From Dyella caseinilytica (GTDB lineage: Bacteria > Pseudomonadota > Gammaproteobacteria > Xanthomonadales > Rhodanobacteraceae), in contig NZ_CP064030.1 in the NCBI RefSeq assembly GCF_016865235.1, positions 1-64,000 on the forward strand: a stretch of DNA of 64,000 nt, written 5' to 3'. The notes below the pieces were generated by a model. That model did not search any database. It was not told the DNA's origin and saw only the letters and a list, made by a program, of their open reading frames with translations. The position numbers and the translations under genes were made by a program. This document shows positions 33,596 to 43,044 of this stretch, piece by piece; position 1 is the first letter of the stretch, and each line of letters begins with the position of its first letter.

Positions 33596-34330
33596 ATGAA
33601 CATGGCAAACCAGCCCCTAAGGCATCAGCGCGTTGTATTGCTTGGTGGGACGTCAGGGATTGGACTTGCCACCGCCCAGGCGGCGCAGGATGCCGGGGCT
33701 TCGGTGGTGGTGGCTTCTTCGCGGCGCGAACGGGTCGATCAAGCCCTTGTCACACTCGGCGATCGTGCCGAAGGGCACGTGCTGGACACCACAGACGAAG
33801 CCGCCGTGCGCGCGTTGTTCGAGCGCCTGGGTTCGTTCGATCACCTCTACTACAGCGCCGGCGAATCCCTGCAATTGGGGTTGCTCACTGAAACACCGCT
33901 GGAAACGGCACGCGCCTTTTTTGGCGTGCGCCTGTTCGGCGCCATGACCGCCGTGAAATACGCCACGCCGCATCTCAAATCCAACGGCTCCGTGGTGCTG
34001 ACAGGAGGGATCGCCAGCCAGCGTCCGCAAAAGGGTTGGACTGTCGCCTCCAGCATCTGCGGTGCAATGGAAAGCTTCACGCGCGCCTTGGCCGTGGAGC
34101 TAGCACCTTTGCGGGTCAACCTCGTATCACCCGGTTTTGTGCGAACACCCTTGTGGGACACCATTCCCGAAGCTGAGCGCGAAGCGATGTTCGCTGCCCG
34201 CGGCGCCGCCTTGCCGGCCGGCCGTGTCGGTGACGCGAGCGACATTGCGCAGACATGCCTTTATCTGATGACCAACCGCTACACCACGGGGCAGGTGATC
34301 GTGGTGGATGGTGGCGGTGTGCTGGTCTGA
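33596..34330 (+). CDS. SDR-family protein lacking the YxxxK catalytic motif
   Basis: 244 residues. VVLLGGTSGIGLATAQAA is the SDR cofactor motif, and VASSRRER after the second strand suggests NADP. The fold signatures LAVELAPLRVNLVSPGFVRT and a C-terminal TGQVIVVDGG are intact. Where classical SDRs carry YxxxK, this protein reads WTVASSICGAMESF, so both Tyr and Lys are absent. A subset of SDRs shares this loss and has uncertain chemistry; it may bind ligand or use other residues. GGAG precedes ATG 33596. Likely controlled by the divergent LysR. Confidence 0.88.
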   Translation: MNMANQPLRHQRVVLLGGTSGIGLATAQAAQDAGASVVVASSRRERVDQALVTLGDRAEGHVLDTTDEAAVRALFERLGSFDHLYYSAGESLQLGLLTETPLETARAFFGVRLFGAMTAVKYATPHLKSNGSVVLTGGIASQRPQKGWTVASSICGAMESFTRALAVELAPLRVNLVSPGFVRTPLWDTIPEAEREAMFAARGAALPAGRVGDASDIAQTCLYLMTNRYTTGQVIVVDGGGVLV

Positions 34331-34338
34331 GATCGATT

Positions 34339-34375
34339 GCGAATGATGCGGGTGGAAATACACCTGCATCATTCG
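34339..34375. terminator. Shared stem-loop between convergent genes
   Basis: GCGAATGATGC (34339-34349) pairs perfectly with GCATCATTCGC (34365-34375). It lies exactly between two converging stop codons and could end transcription from both sides, although U-tracts are poor. Confidence 0.55.
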
Positions 34376-34399
34376 CGAAACAAGATCGCGCGTAGCGTC

Positions 34400-34945
34400 T
34401 TACGGACTTGGTACTTTCAAGCCGTGACGCAGCAGCACATCGTTCATCGCACCCTGCATTTTCAGCGTACTCGCCGCCATACCCTGCATCAGTGCCCGCT
34501 GCGTTTCTGGGCTGGCCATCGTGTGCTGGAATTTGATCAGCACGGGGTCGGTGAGCAACACATCCAGATGTTGCAGCTCCTGGGTGGAAAGTTGGCTGAG
34601 CGATTGCTCCATCACGGTGCTTACGGCGCTATCAGGGCCGAACAGCGTGGAGGTGATGGCCGAAGCCGTGTCAGCCCGCACCGCCGCCCAATTGTCGGCC
34701 GATACATTGGGATTGGCGGCCTTGGCCGGTGCCAGCATCGAATCCAGCAGCGGCGAATCGGGTGTAAAGACCGTGTTCCGCATCGAATCGACTTCCACCT
34801 TGTGGATCAATGCATCCTTGGTGGCATCGGCAGCGTTCGCGACGGGCAGGCCGATGGCGGCCCCGGCGAGCAACAGAAAGGAAGCCCCCAGCAGCAGGCG
34901 GCGCTTTGAGCCTGCGGCGTTGGAGTGGATAAATAAGCGTTGCAT
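34400..34945 (-). CDS. Secreted protein of unknown function
   Basis: 181 residues. MQRLFIHSNAAGSKRRLLLGASFLLLAGAAIGLPVANA is a long-n-region signal peptide with a clear AxA cleavage site near residue 38. The mature part is helical and polar with repeated hydrophobic spacing (DSMLAPAKAANPNVSADNWA, then LSQLSTQELQHLDVLLTDP), somewhat like DUF2059-type periplasmic proteins, but I cannot assign it firmly. ATG 34945 has AGGGGA upstream. Monocistronic by position, ending at a stem-loop shared with the SDR gene. Confidence 0.7.
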   Translation of the reverse strand: MQRLFIHSNAAGSKRRLLLGASFLLLAGAAIGLPVANAADATKDALIHKVEVDSMRNTVFTPDSPLLDSMLAPAKAANPNVSADNWAAVRADTASAITSTLFGPDSAVSTVMEQSLSQLSTQELQHLDVLLTDPVLIKFQHTMASPETQRALMQGMAASTLKMQGAMNDVLLRHGLKVPSP

Positions 34946-35264
34946 GACGTGGATCCCCTGTGGATTCAATCGGTAGCAAGAACAACGAAAGCCAAGTACG
35001 CCGGTCCGGCGCCAGAGAACTGGCGTAACGCGATCCGGCATTGCCCATTGGTCCAATTCACTCGCTGGCTTCCTTGGGTGATTACTTGGTCTGGCAAGCC
35101 CGGATATGGGGTGGCTGCTTCTGATTTAAAGCCGGCTTGCCTGCGATTCACGGGCGGCTAGCGGGATGGCGCCGTCCAAGCGGGTGATGGCCGATCCTTC
35201 GGAACGGCGCGGGCGGCCGTCGCCATCGAAAACCCACGCGTATTTGATCCTGGAGGGCACGACG
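34946..35264. other. Divergent promoter region
   Basis: No gene is supported. It separates the secreted unknown protein from the depolymerase gene and must carry both promoters. No palindrome or clear sigma-70 boxes stood out. Confidence 0.4.
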
Positions 35265-36296
35265 ATGGTTTCGTATTGCGTCAGGTTTCTAGGCAACACC
35301 GTATTACTCGCTCTACTGATGGTGATGTCGCCTCTGGCAAAAGCCCAGTCAGCGTTGGGCTCCTACAACATCATTGCCAATTCGGTGACGGTAGCGGGCA
35401 TTTCGTCTGGCGGTTACATGGCGACACAATTGCAAGTTGCATATTCAAAAGCGATTTTCGGCACTGCGGTCATGGCTGGTGGCAGCTATTACTGCGCACA
35501 GGATGACGATGTCCTGTGGGGAGAAGCCTGTGCTTACGGAGAAGGCGTGCCTGTCTCGTCGCTAGTGAGTTATACGAAGAAGCAAGCATCCGCGGGAACC
35601 ATTGATCCGGTCAGCAATCTCGCCAACAAGCCGATCTACATGTTCAGTGGCACGCTGGATACCGTCGACTATCAGGCCACCATGGATGATCTGTACCAGT
35701 ACTACCAAAGCTTCACATCCACCAGCAACATCACCTACAACAACGACACGCCTGCCGAACATTCATGGATCACGCCGGATGCCATCACCGAATGTTCGTA
35801 TCTCGCGCTGCCCTACATGAACAACTGCGGGATCGATCCGGAGCAGACGTTTCTCACCCTGTTCTACGGACAACTCAACGCGCGCAATGACGGGCAACTG
35901 GGCGGCAGCTTCATCCAGTTCAACCAGAATACCTTCTGTCCCAATAACAATTGCGCCGCCATTTCGATGGACAGCACCGCCTGGGCGTTCGTGCCGCAAA
36001 GCTGTGCGCAGGGCCAGGCATGCCGCCTGGTGGTCGCCTTGCACGGTTGTTCGCAAAACCAGGAAACCATCGGCACGACGTTCGTGCAGAACGCCGGCAT
36101 CAACGAATGGGCCGATACCAACAACATCATCGTGCTCTATCCGCAGACGATCGATGCAGAAGTGCCCTACAACCCCTACGGCTGCTGGGATTGGTGGGGC
36201 TATACCAACGGCAACTACGCGCTGAAATCCGGCCCGCAGATGGTGGCGATCATGGCGGAGGTGAACCAACTGGCAGGTGGTTCGCTGCAGTTCTGA
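35265..36296 (+). CDS. Secreted poly(3-hydroxybutyrate) depolymerase-type esterase
   Basis: 343 residues. MVSYCVRFLGNTVLLALLMVMSPLAKAQ is a signal peptide. VAGISSGGYMATQLQ around residue 48 has the GxSxG-type nucleophile serine of the PHB-depolymerase family. ANKPIYMFSGTLDTVDY matches the region of the catalytic Asp, and AEHSWITPD has a His near residue 165. The C-terminal part (VVALHGCSQNQETIG, then YGCWDWWGY) is the conserved end of the same family. It probably hydrolyses short-chain polyhydroxyalkanoates or similar polyesters outside the cytoplasm. GGAGG precedes ATG 35265. Confidence 0.88.
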   Translation: MVSYCVRFLGNTVLLALLMVMSPLAKAQSALGSYNIIANSVTVAGISSGGYMATQLQVAYSKAIFGTAVMAGGSYYCAQDDDVLWGEACAYGEGVPVSSLVSYTKKQASAGTIDPVSNLANKPIYMFSGTLDTVDYQATMDDLYQYYQSFTSTSNITYNNDTPAEHSWITPDAITECSYLALPYMNNCGIDPEQTFLTLFYGQLNARNDGQLGGSFIQFNQNTFCPNNNCAAISMDSTAWAFVPQSCAQGQACRLVVALHGCSQNQETIGTTFVQNAGINEWADTNNIIVLYPQTIDAEVPYNPYGCWDWWGYTNGNYALKSGPQMVAIMAEVNQLAGGSLQF

Positions 36297-36309
36297 GTGC
36301 AGCAAGCAT

Positions 36310-36346
36310 GTGAACCGTGGTTGACAATATGTTAACCATGGTTCAC
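36310..36346. promoter_or_regulatory. Large inverted-repeat operator of the toxin-antitoxin pair
   Basis: GTGAACCGTGGTT (36310-36322) and AACCATGGTTCAC (36334-36346) pair with one mismatch around an 11-base spacer. The site includes TTGACA (36321-36326), a good -35 box, so binding would block initiation. It overlaps the upstream in-frame start codons of the toxin frame and so supports ATG 36356 as the real start. Confidence 0.7.
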
Positions 36347-36355
36347 AGTAAGGCC

Positions 36356-36649
36356 ATGGAGATTGTCAAGAGCAGGATGTTCGACCGATGGTTGCGTGGA
36401 CTCAACGATCGGCAGGCAAAGGCTCGGATTCAGATGCGAATTGACCGCTTGAATCTGGGGAATCCCGGCCAACACCGGAATCTGACCGGCGGTATCCGGG
36501 AGATGAAAATCGACTACGGGCCGGGCTACAGGGTCTATTACACCATCCGTGGTGCTGTGTTGATCATTTTGCTTTGCGGTGGAGATAAGACCACGCAACA
36601 GCAGGACATCGACAATGCCATCCGTTTGGCAGATGCCTGGGAGGATTGA
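36356..36649 (+). CDS. RelE/ParE-superfamily toxin (HigB/addiction-module killer type)
   Basis: 97 residues, normal size. FDRWLRGLNDRQAKARIQMR, then GNPGQHRNLTGGIREMKIDY and GPGYRVYYT, matches the phage-derived Gp49-like/HigB killer protein family, with the basic Arg and Lys residues expected of an mRNA-cleaving RelE fold. AGG lies just upstream of ATG 36356. Earlier in-frame codons at 36317-36338 fall inside the operator. The toxin gene comes first and the antitoxin gene follows 2 bases after its stop, the order usual for higBA-type modules. Confidence 0.9.
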   Translation: MEIVKSRMFDRWLRGLNDRQAKARIQMRIDRLNLGNPGQHRNLTGGIREMKIDYGPGYRVYYTIRGAVLIILLCGGDKTTQQQDIDNAIRLADAWED

Positions 36650-36651
36650 AA

Positions 36652-36954
36652 ATGGCAGCAAAAAAGAAAGAAGTTTTCAGCCGATACGACACCGCGGATT
36701 ACCTCAACAGCGAAGAAGACATTGCTGCCTATCTGGAGGCGTGTTCGGAAGAGAATGATCCCGCGCTAATGGCTGCAGCGTTAGGTGCCGTCGCACGCGC
36801 CCGAAACATGAGCCAGCTTGCGCGCGATACAGGCCTTACCCGCGAAGGTCTCTACAAAGCATTATCCGTCGATGGCAACCCAAGCCTGGCGACCGCCATG
36901 AGGGTGGCCAATGCACTCGGTTATCAATTGAGATTGGTGCCACTCGCACACTGA
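36652..36954 (+). CDS. Addiction-module antitoxin with XRE-type helix-turn-helix
   Basis: 100 residues. FSRYDTADYLNSEEDIAAYL is the N-terminal signature of the putative addiction-module antidote family. ALGAVARARNMSQLARDTGL, then TREGLYKALSVDGNPSL, forms the helix-turn-helix. It should neutralise the preceding toxin and repress the shared promoter through the large inverted repeat. ATG 36652 has AGGA upstream and begins 2 bases after the toxin stop, indicating coupled translation. Complete, with no internal damage. Confidence 0.92.
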   Translation: MAAKKKEVFSRYDTADYLNSEEDIAAYLEACSEENDPALMAAALGAVARARNMSQLARDTGLTREGLYKALSVDGNPSLATAMRVANALGYQLRLVPLAH

Positions 36955-37125
36955 TTAAGGCGCTACAACGAAACACTGTCGACGCTTGGACATCGTTTGG
37001 ATCTGGCTATGCAGGGCAAGCCGGTCGATGGCAACTACGATCTACGGGTGTTGTCCATGAAACCGGAGCTTGGCGTGGAACACATGAGATTCGCGCTGCA
37101 TTTGCAACCAGAGTTCGCGGTATGA
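36955..37125 (+). pseudogene. Possible C-terminal gene remnant
   Basis: Directly after the antitoxin stop and in the same frame, 56 codons stay open and read RYNETLSTLGHRLDLAMQGK, then NYDLRVLSMKPELGVEHMRF. This is protein-like in composition. There is no start codon before ATG 37009 and no ribosome binding site, so it looks like the tail of a lost gene. No family recognised. Confidence 0.25.
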
Positions 37126-37415
37126 CTCGTATCAGTGCTCACTGGGCATAGCAACGGCCTATCCTGAGCATGGTATACGGGACGCCATGGCGGCCTGCTT
37201 TCACGTCGTCGTAACGTGTCTGCGCGCAACGTTATTAAACGTAACAGGGTAGAAACGGATTCAGGTCAAAGTACTGCGAGTCTCGAACGGCGCGGAAATC
37301 AGGGGCCGCGTGTTCTTTTCGTTCTGTTGTTATCTGCTGCACGCCGCCCAGGTACCAAAAAAAGCGAAGGATTTCGTACCGTCGATAGCGCCACGAGTGC
37401 ATCGAAGGGGGGCGT
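37126..37415. other. Gene-free stretch before the patatin gene
   Basis: AT content rises here and no open frame is credible. It should hold the patatin promoter; GGGGGG lies just before ATG 37416 as ribosome binding site. No repeat found. Confidence 0.4.
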
Positions 37416-40400
37416 ATGAATAGCAATAGCCACGTGAATGCGCAAGCAGTCAAGCAGGTGGAATTGGAAATTATCCTGGGCGGCAATGGTCGCACTAAGG
37501 ATGGTGATCCGGCCATTTGGGGCTTGGCTTTGTCGGGTGGAGGCATACGCAGCGCAACGTTTTCGTTGGGCGTACTGCAAGCACTGGCAAAGCTCGACCT
37601 TCTACGCGGATTTCACTATCTATCAACCGTTTCGGGTGGTGGATACGTGGGGGGCTTCCTGCAAGGACTGATTCGCCGCTGGGGCGGCGATAAAGCTTTC
37701 GATGTATTGAAGTCAAGTGTGCGCGACTTTGCAAAAAGCGAAGATCCGGCAGCCGAAACAAATGATCCGGATGGAGCTATTAAGCAAGATGCTATAGACA
37801 ATAATTCCACGAGCAAATCCAAAAAAGAAAGCGTTTTCCGTTCTGAAAAAAAAGTTGCGAGTGCCGACACACTAAAGCCTATTCTTCATTTGCGCGAATA
37901 CAGCAATTATCTAAGTCCACGAAAGACTGCGTTGTCCGGCGATACCCTTGGAATGATAGGCACATACGTTCGCAACGTTGTCCTCATCCAAATCCAGCTT
38001 TGTACGCTTCTCTTTGCATTTAGCTTAATGCCGCTCTTTCTTTATCCATGGATAGAGAAGGCAACGCATTATCCATCGTGGTGCCTGATGCTTGCAGCCG
38101 CGACGGGCTTGTCAGCGGCCGCGTTGCTTGGAGTGGTGACTACTCGCACACCACGTGCGACATTGGTTAGAAAAAGCCGTGGACGATTGAATTTATTCCG
38201 TGGCAAAAAGCGATCCATGCATGCGCGTACCGAAGGCGTGCTGGACAAAACGGAACTTCCCCGCTCTGGGGTCAAGGGGAAGGCAGCTGCCATTATTTGG
38301 CTGCTGGCATTTTCTGCTGGACTCGCAGCCATAGGTTTTCGAGGGCTAAAAGACGGTGGGTGGAACAATGCGAGATTTCTAGGCAATGGCGAACTGTTTC
38401 TCTGTACGTTCGTACTTTACGTGGTGGCCTGGATAGCATGGATCGTTTACGACGAATGCGTGCGTGGACCACGCAAGGGGGAAGATGCGGAGGACAGATG
38501 GCCGCGTATTGCCCGGTTGCTCTTTACCGCCATGATCGCAGGGGCGTTTGTTGGAATGGCTGTGCTGGTGTTGAGGCACGTCATTACTGGATGGAGGGAT
38601 GGCTGGGGTTTATGGAAGACCATCATCTTTGGTCCCAGCCTGGTCCTAATTTCCATAGAGTTGACTGGCATCATCCACCTCGGTTTGGCGGGGAGACAGC
38701 TTAGCGAGCTGCAGCGGGAAGTTTGGGCGCGCGTGGGTGGAAAGGCGGCAGCGTTGGTCGGACTTGGGTTGGGGTTGTCGCTGTTCCTCATGATTTACGG
38801 CGCGTGGCTGTACCGATGCTACATACCAGGCACGAATCACTGGTTGACAAGGACAGCGTGGGGAAGCGCCATTGCATGGATCCTGACGACAGGATCGGGC
38901 GTGATGGCTGCTTATACTCAGCGAGGGGGCGATCCGGGAAAACTCCGGCGCATACTGGATGTACTGGCGCGCATTGCGCCGTGGGTATTTCTTCTCGGCC
39001 TCATCATTGCCATCAGTACGATGGCGCAACACGTTGTCATCAGTAAACCGGACTTGCGCGCCATGTCTACTGTGCATGGCGTGGCGCATCACATACGGGC
39101 CGATGCGTACCTGGCAAAGCTCGATCACAACCTGAGAGATGAGCTAATGAACGTTGCGGTAGGCGTTGCGCTCGTAGCAGGAATAGGCGTGTGGATCCTG
39201 ATGGGGTACCTGATGGATCTCAACGAATTCAGTATGAATGCCTTTTATCGAAACCGCCTGGTGCGCTGCTATCTTGGTGCGAGCAACAAGAAAAGAAACC
39301 CAGAGCCGACAACAAACTTTGATCCGAACGACGATATCATGCTGAACGATGTCGTTACGGTAAAAGGCGGAAATAGCGAGCGTCCTCTGTTTCCGCTCAT
39401 TGGAACAACGCTTAACTTAGTAGATGCCAAGCAACTTGATTGGCAAAGTCGAAAGGCCGCCTCGTTTTGCTTTACGCCTAACTACTGCGGATACATTCCA
39501 CCTCCATCGCATCCCAATTCCGAACCGGTAGGCGACATAGAGTTGGTAGCCCCGGACACCGCGTCGATCATGACCCTGGGCGAAGCAATGGCTATTTCCG
39601 GTGCGGCCGTAAGCCCCAACATGGGCTATCACAGTTCGCCGGCTGCTACTTTTTTGCTAACGCTGTTCGATGCGCGGCTCGGTTGGTGGTTACCTCATCC
39701 TGGCTTAAGGCGAAAGGGGGACTTCGCCAAGACTTTTTATGGCTCCTGGTTGATAAAGGAGATGCTCGGTCTAACCCGTGAAACGGGGAAGTTTCTTTAC
39801 CTCTCAGACGGTGGGCACTTTGAAAATCTAGGCATCTATGAACTGGTGCGGCGCCAATGCAGATTCATTCTTTCAGTTGATGCGTCAGCGGATTCAGATA
39901 GGGAATTCGAAGATCTTGGTAATGCCATACAGAAGTGTCGTATCGATTTTGGCGTTGAAATAACCATCGATGTTTCAGGGCTGCGATGCAACGATCATAG
40001 GCAGTCACTCGCAGGTTATGCGGTCGGTACGATCGACTATGCAAACGGGCAATTTGGCACGCTGCTTTACATCAAGCCAACCCTTACTGGAAAAGAGCCT
40101 GCCGATATCGCGTACTACGCGAAGTCCCATTCCACTTTTCCTCATGAGCCTACTTACAACCAATTTTTTGATGAGGCACAGTTTGAAAGCTATCGGCGAC
40201 TTGGCAGCTACATAGCAAACGAAGCGCTTCAATCGGTCAAGCAGCGCGCCGAGGCCGATATATCAGATGGCACGTCAAAAGTGCCCGAAAAAATTGGTGT
40301 AACCGATTCGGTGCTGAAGGAGAGAATCCTTGTCGAACTCGAAAACAATTGGGAGCACCATCACAAGAAGGCTGCGGGAAAATCCGTTACGCATCTAGAG

Positions 40401-41330
40401 GCGATGTCCAGGCTGTTCGGGGAGCTGCGTAGGAATCCGGCTTTATCTCGACTGGACAGGCAGTTTTATCCTGCGTGGAACGATCGTCTGGCGAATCGCC
40501 TGTTCGGATCTCCTGCTCGCAGTGCAAACGGCGCGCAAGTCAGCCAGCTTGAGCTGCATGATGAAGACTTCCGCAAAAGCTTCTATTTCTGCCAGGAGCT
40601 GGCGCATCTGATGGAGTCGGTGTATCACGATCTTGATTTGGAAAATTTCTCTGAGCACATCGACAATCGGGGATGGATGAATACATTCAGGCAGTGGAGT
40701 TGGTCTCCCATATTTCGCATGGCCTGGGTCATTGGGTCACCTACCTATGGCCGCCGTTATGTAACGTTTTGCGAGCAGAAATTGAATCTACCGCGATTGG
40801 TGGAAGTGGTAGAGGTCAGAGAGGAAGGAAGGGTGGACGGTGAGACTTGGATCAAGTATTGCCGTCGTTTGCACCGGGAAAATTTCATCAATGAGTTGGA
40901 GCAGAGCATCCTTGTAGACAGTCCCGTTGTTAGTGGGCAGGACAAGAATTTGAAACTGTTCATGCTACGCATGAAATGGGAAAAGATATTGATTCGTTCT
41001 CACGGGAAGCAGCTTTATACGACACTCGGAGTTGCAGTGCTGAGTGCTCGAAGCATCGTGATATTTCGCGTGCAAGACCATTTGAGGCGTCTCGGATTAG
41101 CTCCTAAGTTCATGGAGCTTCTGCTCGAAAGTGCCAAACATATTGCCGATGTGAAAATTACGAGTGGGCGTTATGGATTGCTCGGGGAATACGATGAGCA
41201 GGCCGCAGACTGCGGGCGGAGGCGTGTGAGTGAGTTATTGAACATTGCGAAGGCCTATAAAGGTTCTATCCATGAAGGGGATGAAAAAGGGGCGTTTGAA
41301 CACGAAGAAGCAGAATATCCACCCGGTTGA
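37416..41330 (+). CDS. Giant patatin-like phospholipase with membrane insertion
   Basis: 1304 residues. The patatin core starts with WGLALSGGGIRSATFSLGVL (oxyanion loop GGGIR at 41-45) and the nucleophile elbow TVSGGGYVG with Ser73. The matching catalytic Asp lies in LSDGGHFENLGIYELVRRQC at about residue 798, over 700 residues later. Between them are about eight hydrophobic segments (residues 185-600) and a conserved block with FSMNAFYRNRLVRCYLGAS. So the lipase fold is split by a membrane region. Residues 920-1304 form a soluble C-terminal domain I do not recognise. A role as a membrane lipid acyl hydrolase is inferred. Codon use is more AT-rich than in neighbouring blocks. Confidence 0.85.
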   Translation: MNSNSHVNAQAVKQVELEIILGGNGRTKDGDPAIWGLALSGGGIRSATFSLGVLQALAKLDLLRGFHYLSTVSGGGYVGGFLQGLIRRWGGDKAFDVLKSSVRDFAKSEDPAAETNDPDGAIKQDAIDNNSTSKSKKESVFRSEKKVASADTLKPILHLREYSNYLSPRKTALSGDTLGMIGTYVRNVVLIQIQLCTLLFAFSLMPLFLYPWIEKATHYPSWCLMLAAATGLSAAALLGVVTTRTPRATLVRKSRGRLNLFRGKKRSMHARTEGVLDKTELPRSGVKGKAAAIIWLLAFSAGLAAIGFRGLKDGGWNNARFLGNGELFLCTFVLYVVAWIAWIVYDECVRGPRKGEDAEDRWPRIARLLFTAMIAGAFVGMAVLVLRHVITGWRDGWGLWKTIIFGPSLVLISIELTGIIHLGLAGRQLSELQREVWARVGGKAAALVGLGLGLSLFLMIYGAWLYRCYIPGTNHWLTRTAWGSAIAWILTTGSGVMAAYTQRGGDPGKLRRILDVLARIAPWVFLLGLIIAISTMAQHVVISKPDLRAMSTVHGVAHHIRADAYLAKLDHNLRDELMNVAVGVALVAGIGVWILMGYLMDLNEFSMNAFYRNRLVRCYLGASNKKRNPEPTTNFDPNDDIMLNDVVTVKGGNSERPLFPLIGTTLNLVDAKQLDWQSRKAASFCFTPNYCGYIPPPSHPNSEPVGDIELVAPDTASIMTLGEAMAISGAAVSPNMGYHSSPAATFLLTLFDARLGWWLPHPGLRRKGDFAKTFYGSWLIKEMLGLTRETGKFLYLSDGGHFENLGIYELVRRQCRFILSVDASADSDREFEDLGNAIQKCRIDFGVEITIDVSGLRCNDHRQSLAGYAVGTIDYANGQFGTLLYIKPTLTGKEPADIAYYAKSHSTFPHEPTYNQFFDEAQFESYRRLGSYIANEALQSVKQRAEADISDGTSKVPEKIGVTDSVLKERILVELENNWEHHHKKAAGKSVTHLEAMSRLFGELRRNPALSRLDRQFYPAWNDRLANRLFGSPARSANGAQVSQLELHDEDFRKSFYFCQELAHLMESVYHDLDLENFSEHIDNRGWMNTFRQWSWSPIFRMAWVIGSPTYGRRYVTFCEQKLNLPRLVEVVEVREEGRVDGETWIKYCRRLHRENFINELEQSILVDSPVVSGQDKNLKLFMLRMKWEKILIRSHGKQLYTTLGVAVLSARSIVIFRVQDHLRRLGLAPKFMELLLESAKHIADVKITSGRYGLLGEYDEQAADCGRRRVSELLNIAKAYKGSIHEGDEKGAFEHEEAEYPPG

Positions 41331-41449
41331 TGGTGGAAGAGCATGAAGAAGCAGCAATAAACACATATGTCCCCGTTCGCGATTGCGTGGCAGCAGCAAT
41401 GGTGACAAGTGTCGGTGCCCACCTGCGTAGGGCACCCGGCGGGTTCGAT

Positions 41450-42883
41450 TTAGGTAGATTCCACTGCTGCGTGGCGTCGATCACGATGTCGGTAGAACAT
41501 CAGCCCAATGCCGATCAGCAGTAACGAACCGCCGACGACCTTGAGCAGGAACAGGCCGGGATGGGGATCGCCAGCAGGTGGAATCATGGATGTGACGATG
41601 GCCAGCAAGGTCACCGCGAAGCCGCTAAGACCCACGATCCAGCAGCCGGTGGCGTTGAGTGGCGCCAGTCGGACACCTTCGCTACGGCGCGCGCTGCGAT
41701 GGCGCAGCACCGGAAAGGCAAGAAAAATATACGTCAGCGGCAGCAGCGACATGATCACCGTCATGTCGATGAGGATGATGTAGGCCTCGTGGATGGTTGA
41801 ACCGGAAAGGGCGGCCAGCAGCATCAGCGAGGTCAGTACGCCTTGAATGAGCAGCGCCATGTAGGGTGTACCGTGCCGCGGATGTAATCGCGCCAGTACG
41901 ACCGGCAGATAGCGGTCGACCCCGACGACGAAGGGCAGGCGTGCCATACCTGTCAGCCACGCGCCGATGGTGCCGATCGAGCCAAGCGTCACCAGCATCG
42001 CAGTCAATGGACCGAAGATGGGCAGACCGATGCGATCGGCAATGGCAGACAGCGCCTGTGGAATGCCGCCGATCACGTCGATGGTCGAGGCTGGCAGCGC
42101 GATCAGCAGCGATGCGGTGCCAGCGATATAGATCGCAGCAATGGCTATGCAAGCGATCAGCGTGGCACGCGGAATTTGCCGATCCGGGTCACGAATTTCG
42201 CCGCCAAGAACCGGCCCGAGTTCCAACCCTTGGAAAGCCAGTGCGATGGTGGCGAAGGTCGAAAACGTAGCGAGCTGGCGAAAATCAGGCATCACATTGG
42301 CGGCAGTGATGCGTGTTGCCGGACCAAAGCGATATAGCGCGACGGCGCCAGCCACCAAAATGAGCGCACCGGTCGCCCAGGTCGCGACGCCACCGATGTT
42401 CTGCAGCCACTTGGCGCGCTCCAGTCCGAGCACGCTGAGCCATGTTGCCGACCACAGCACCAGCATGGCGTAGATAAGGTTGTAATGGCTGTCGTCGGTA
42501 TGCGAGAGCCAATGCGCGCCGCCGATATGCAGAAAAATGCCAGCGCTGAACAGCAGCATGGACGGAAGATAAGTGATGTTGGAAATCCAGTACGTCCAGC
42601 CGGTGACAAAGCCATGCAGGTCGCCAAACGCGGCCTTCGACCAGAGATAAAGGCCACCTTCGCCCGGGACGCGTGAACTGAGTTCCAGCACGGCCAAAGC
42701 CAGCGGCAGAAAGAAGCCGATTAATCCAAGCAGCCACAGCACCAGGCTTGAAGGGCCGATTTGCGCTGCGACGGATAGCCAGCGCAGCGCAACAATCGCC
42801 GCGATGTTGAACAGCGCCAGATCCCATGTGCCGAGTATGCGGCGCAGGCCTGGCCGGATTTCAACCGCTGCTATATCTGCCAT
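41450..42883 (-). CDS. APC-family amino acid permease
   Basis: 477 residues with about 12 membrane helices. The first helix region GTWDLALFNIAAIVALRWLS, then RVPGEGGLYLWSKAAFGDLH, is the substrate and sodium or proton site of APC transporters. AFQGLELGPVLGGEIRDPDR in helix 6 is the GAxE-like block typical of glutamate/GABA-type and related permeases. The transported amino acid cannot be named. It is 161 bases from the next same-strand gene (galP-like) and so may be separately expressed; its place beside the galactose operon does not suggest a shared function. Confidence 0.88.
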   Translation of the reverse strand: MADIAAVEIRPGLRRILGTWDLALFNIAAIVALRWLSVAAQIGPSSLVLWLLGLIGFFLPLALAVLELSSRVPGEGGLYLWSKAAFGDLHGFVTGWTYWISNITYLPSMLLFSAGIFLHIGGAHWLSHTDDSHYNLIYAMLVLWSATWLSVLGLERAKWLQNIGGVATWATGALILVAGAVALYRFGPATRITAANVMPDFRQLATFSTFATIALAFQGLELGPVLGGEIRDPDRQIPRATLIACIAIAAIYIAGTASLLIALPASTIDVIGGIPQALSAIADRIGLPIFGPLTAMLVTLGSIGTIGAWLTGMARLPFVVGVDRYLPVVLARLHPRHGTPYMALLIQGVLTSLMLLAALSGSTIHEAYIILIDMTVIMSLLPLTYIFLAFPVLRHRSARRSEGVRLAPLNATGCWIVGLSGFAVTLLAIVTSMIPPAGDPHPGLFLLKVVGGSLLLIGIGLMFYRHRDRRHAAVEST

Positions 42884-43044
42884 CGTCTGCCCCCGCCGAT
42901 GCCACCCAAGTGCTGGCCAGACTAGCGCATGTGCTACTCGGAAAGGGTCCGATCAGATTCCTACTCGCCAAGAACCTCTGGAAAATCCGATCGACGGCGA
43001 TTCCCCGAACGAAGCCGAAGCCATCGCCGCCGTGATAACCATCT

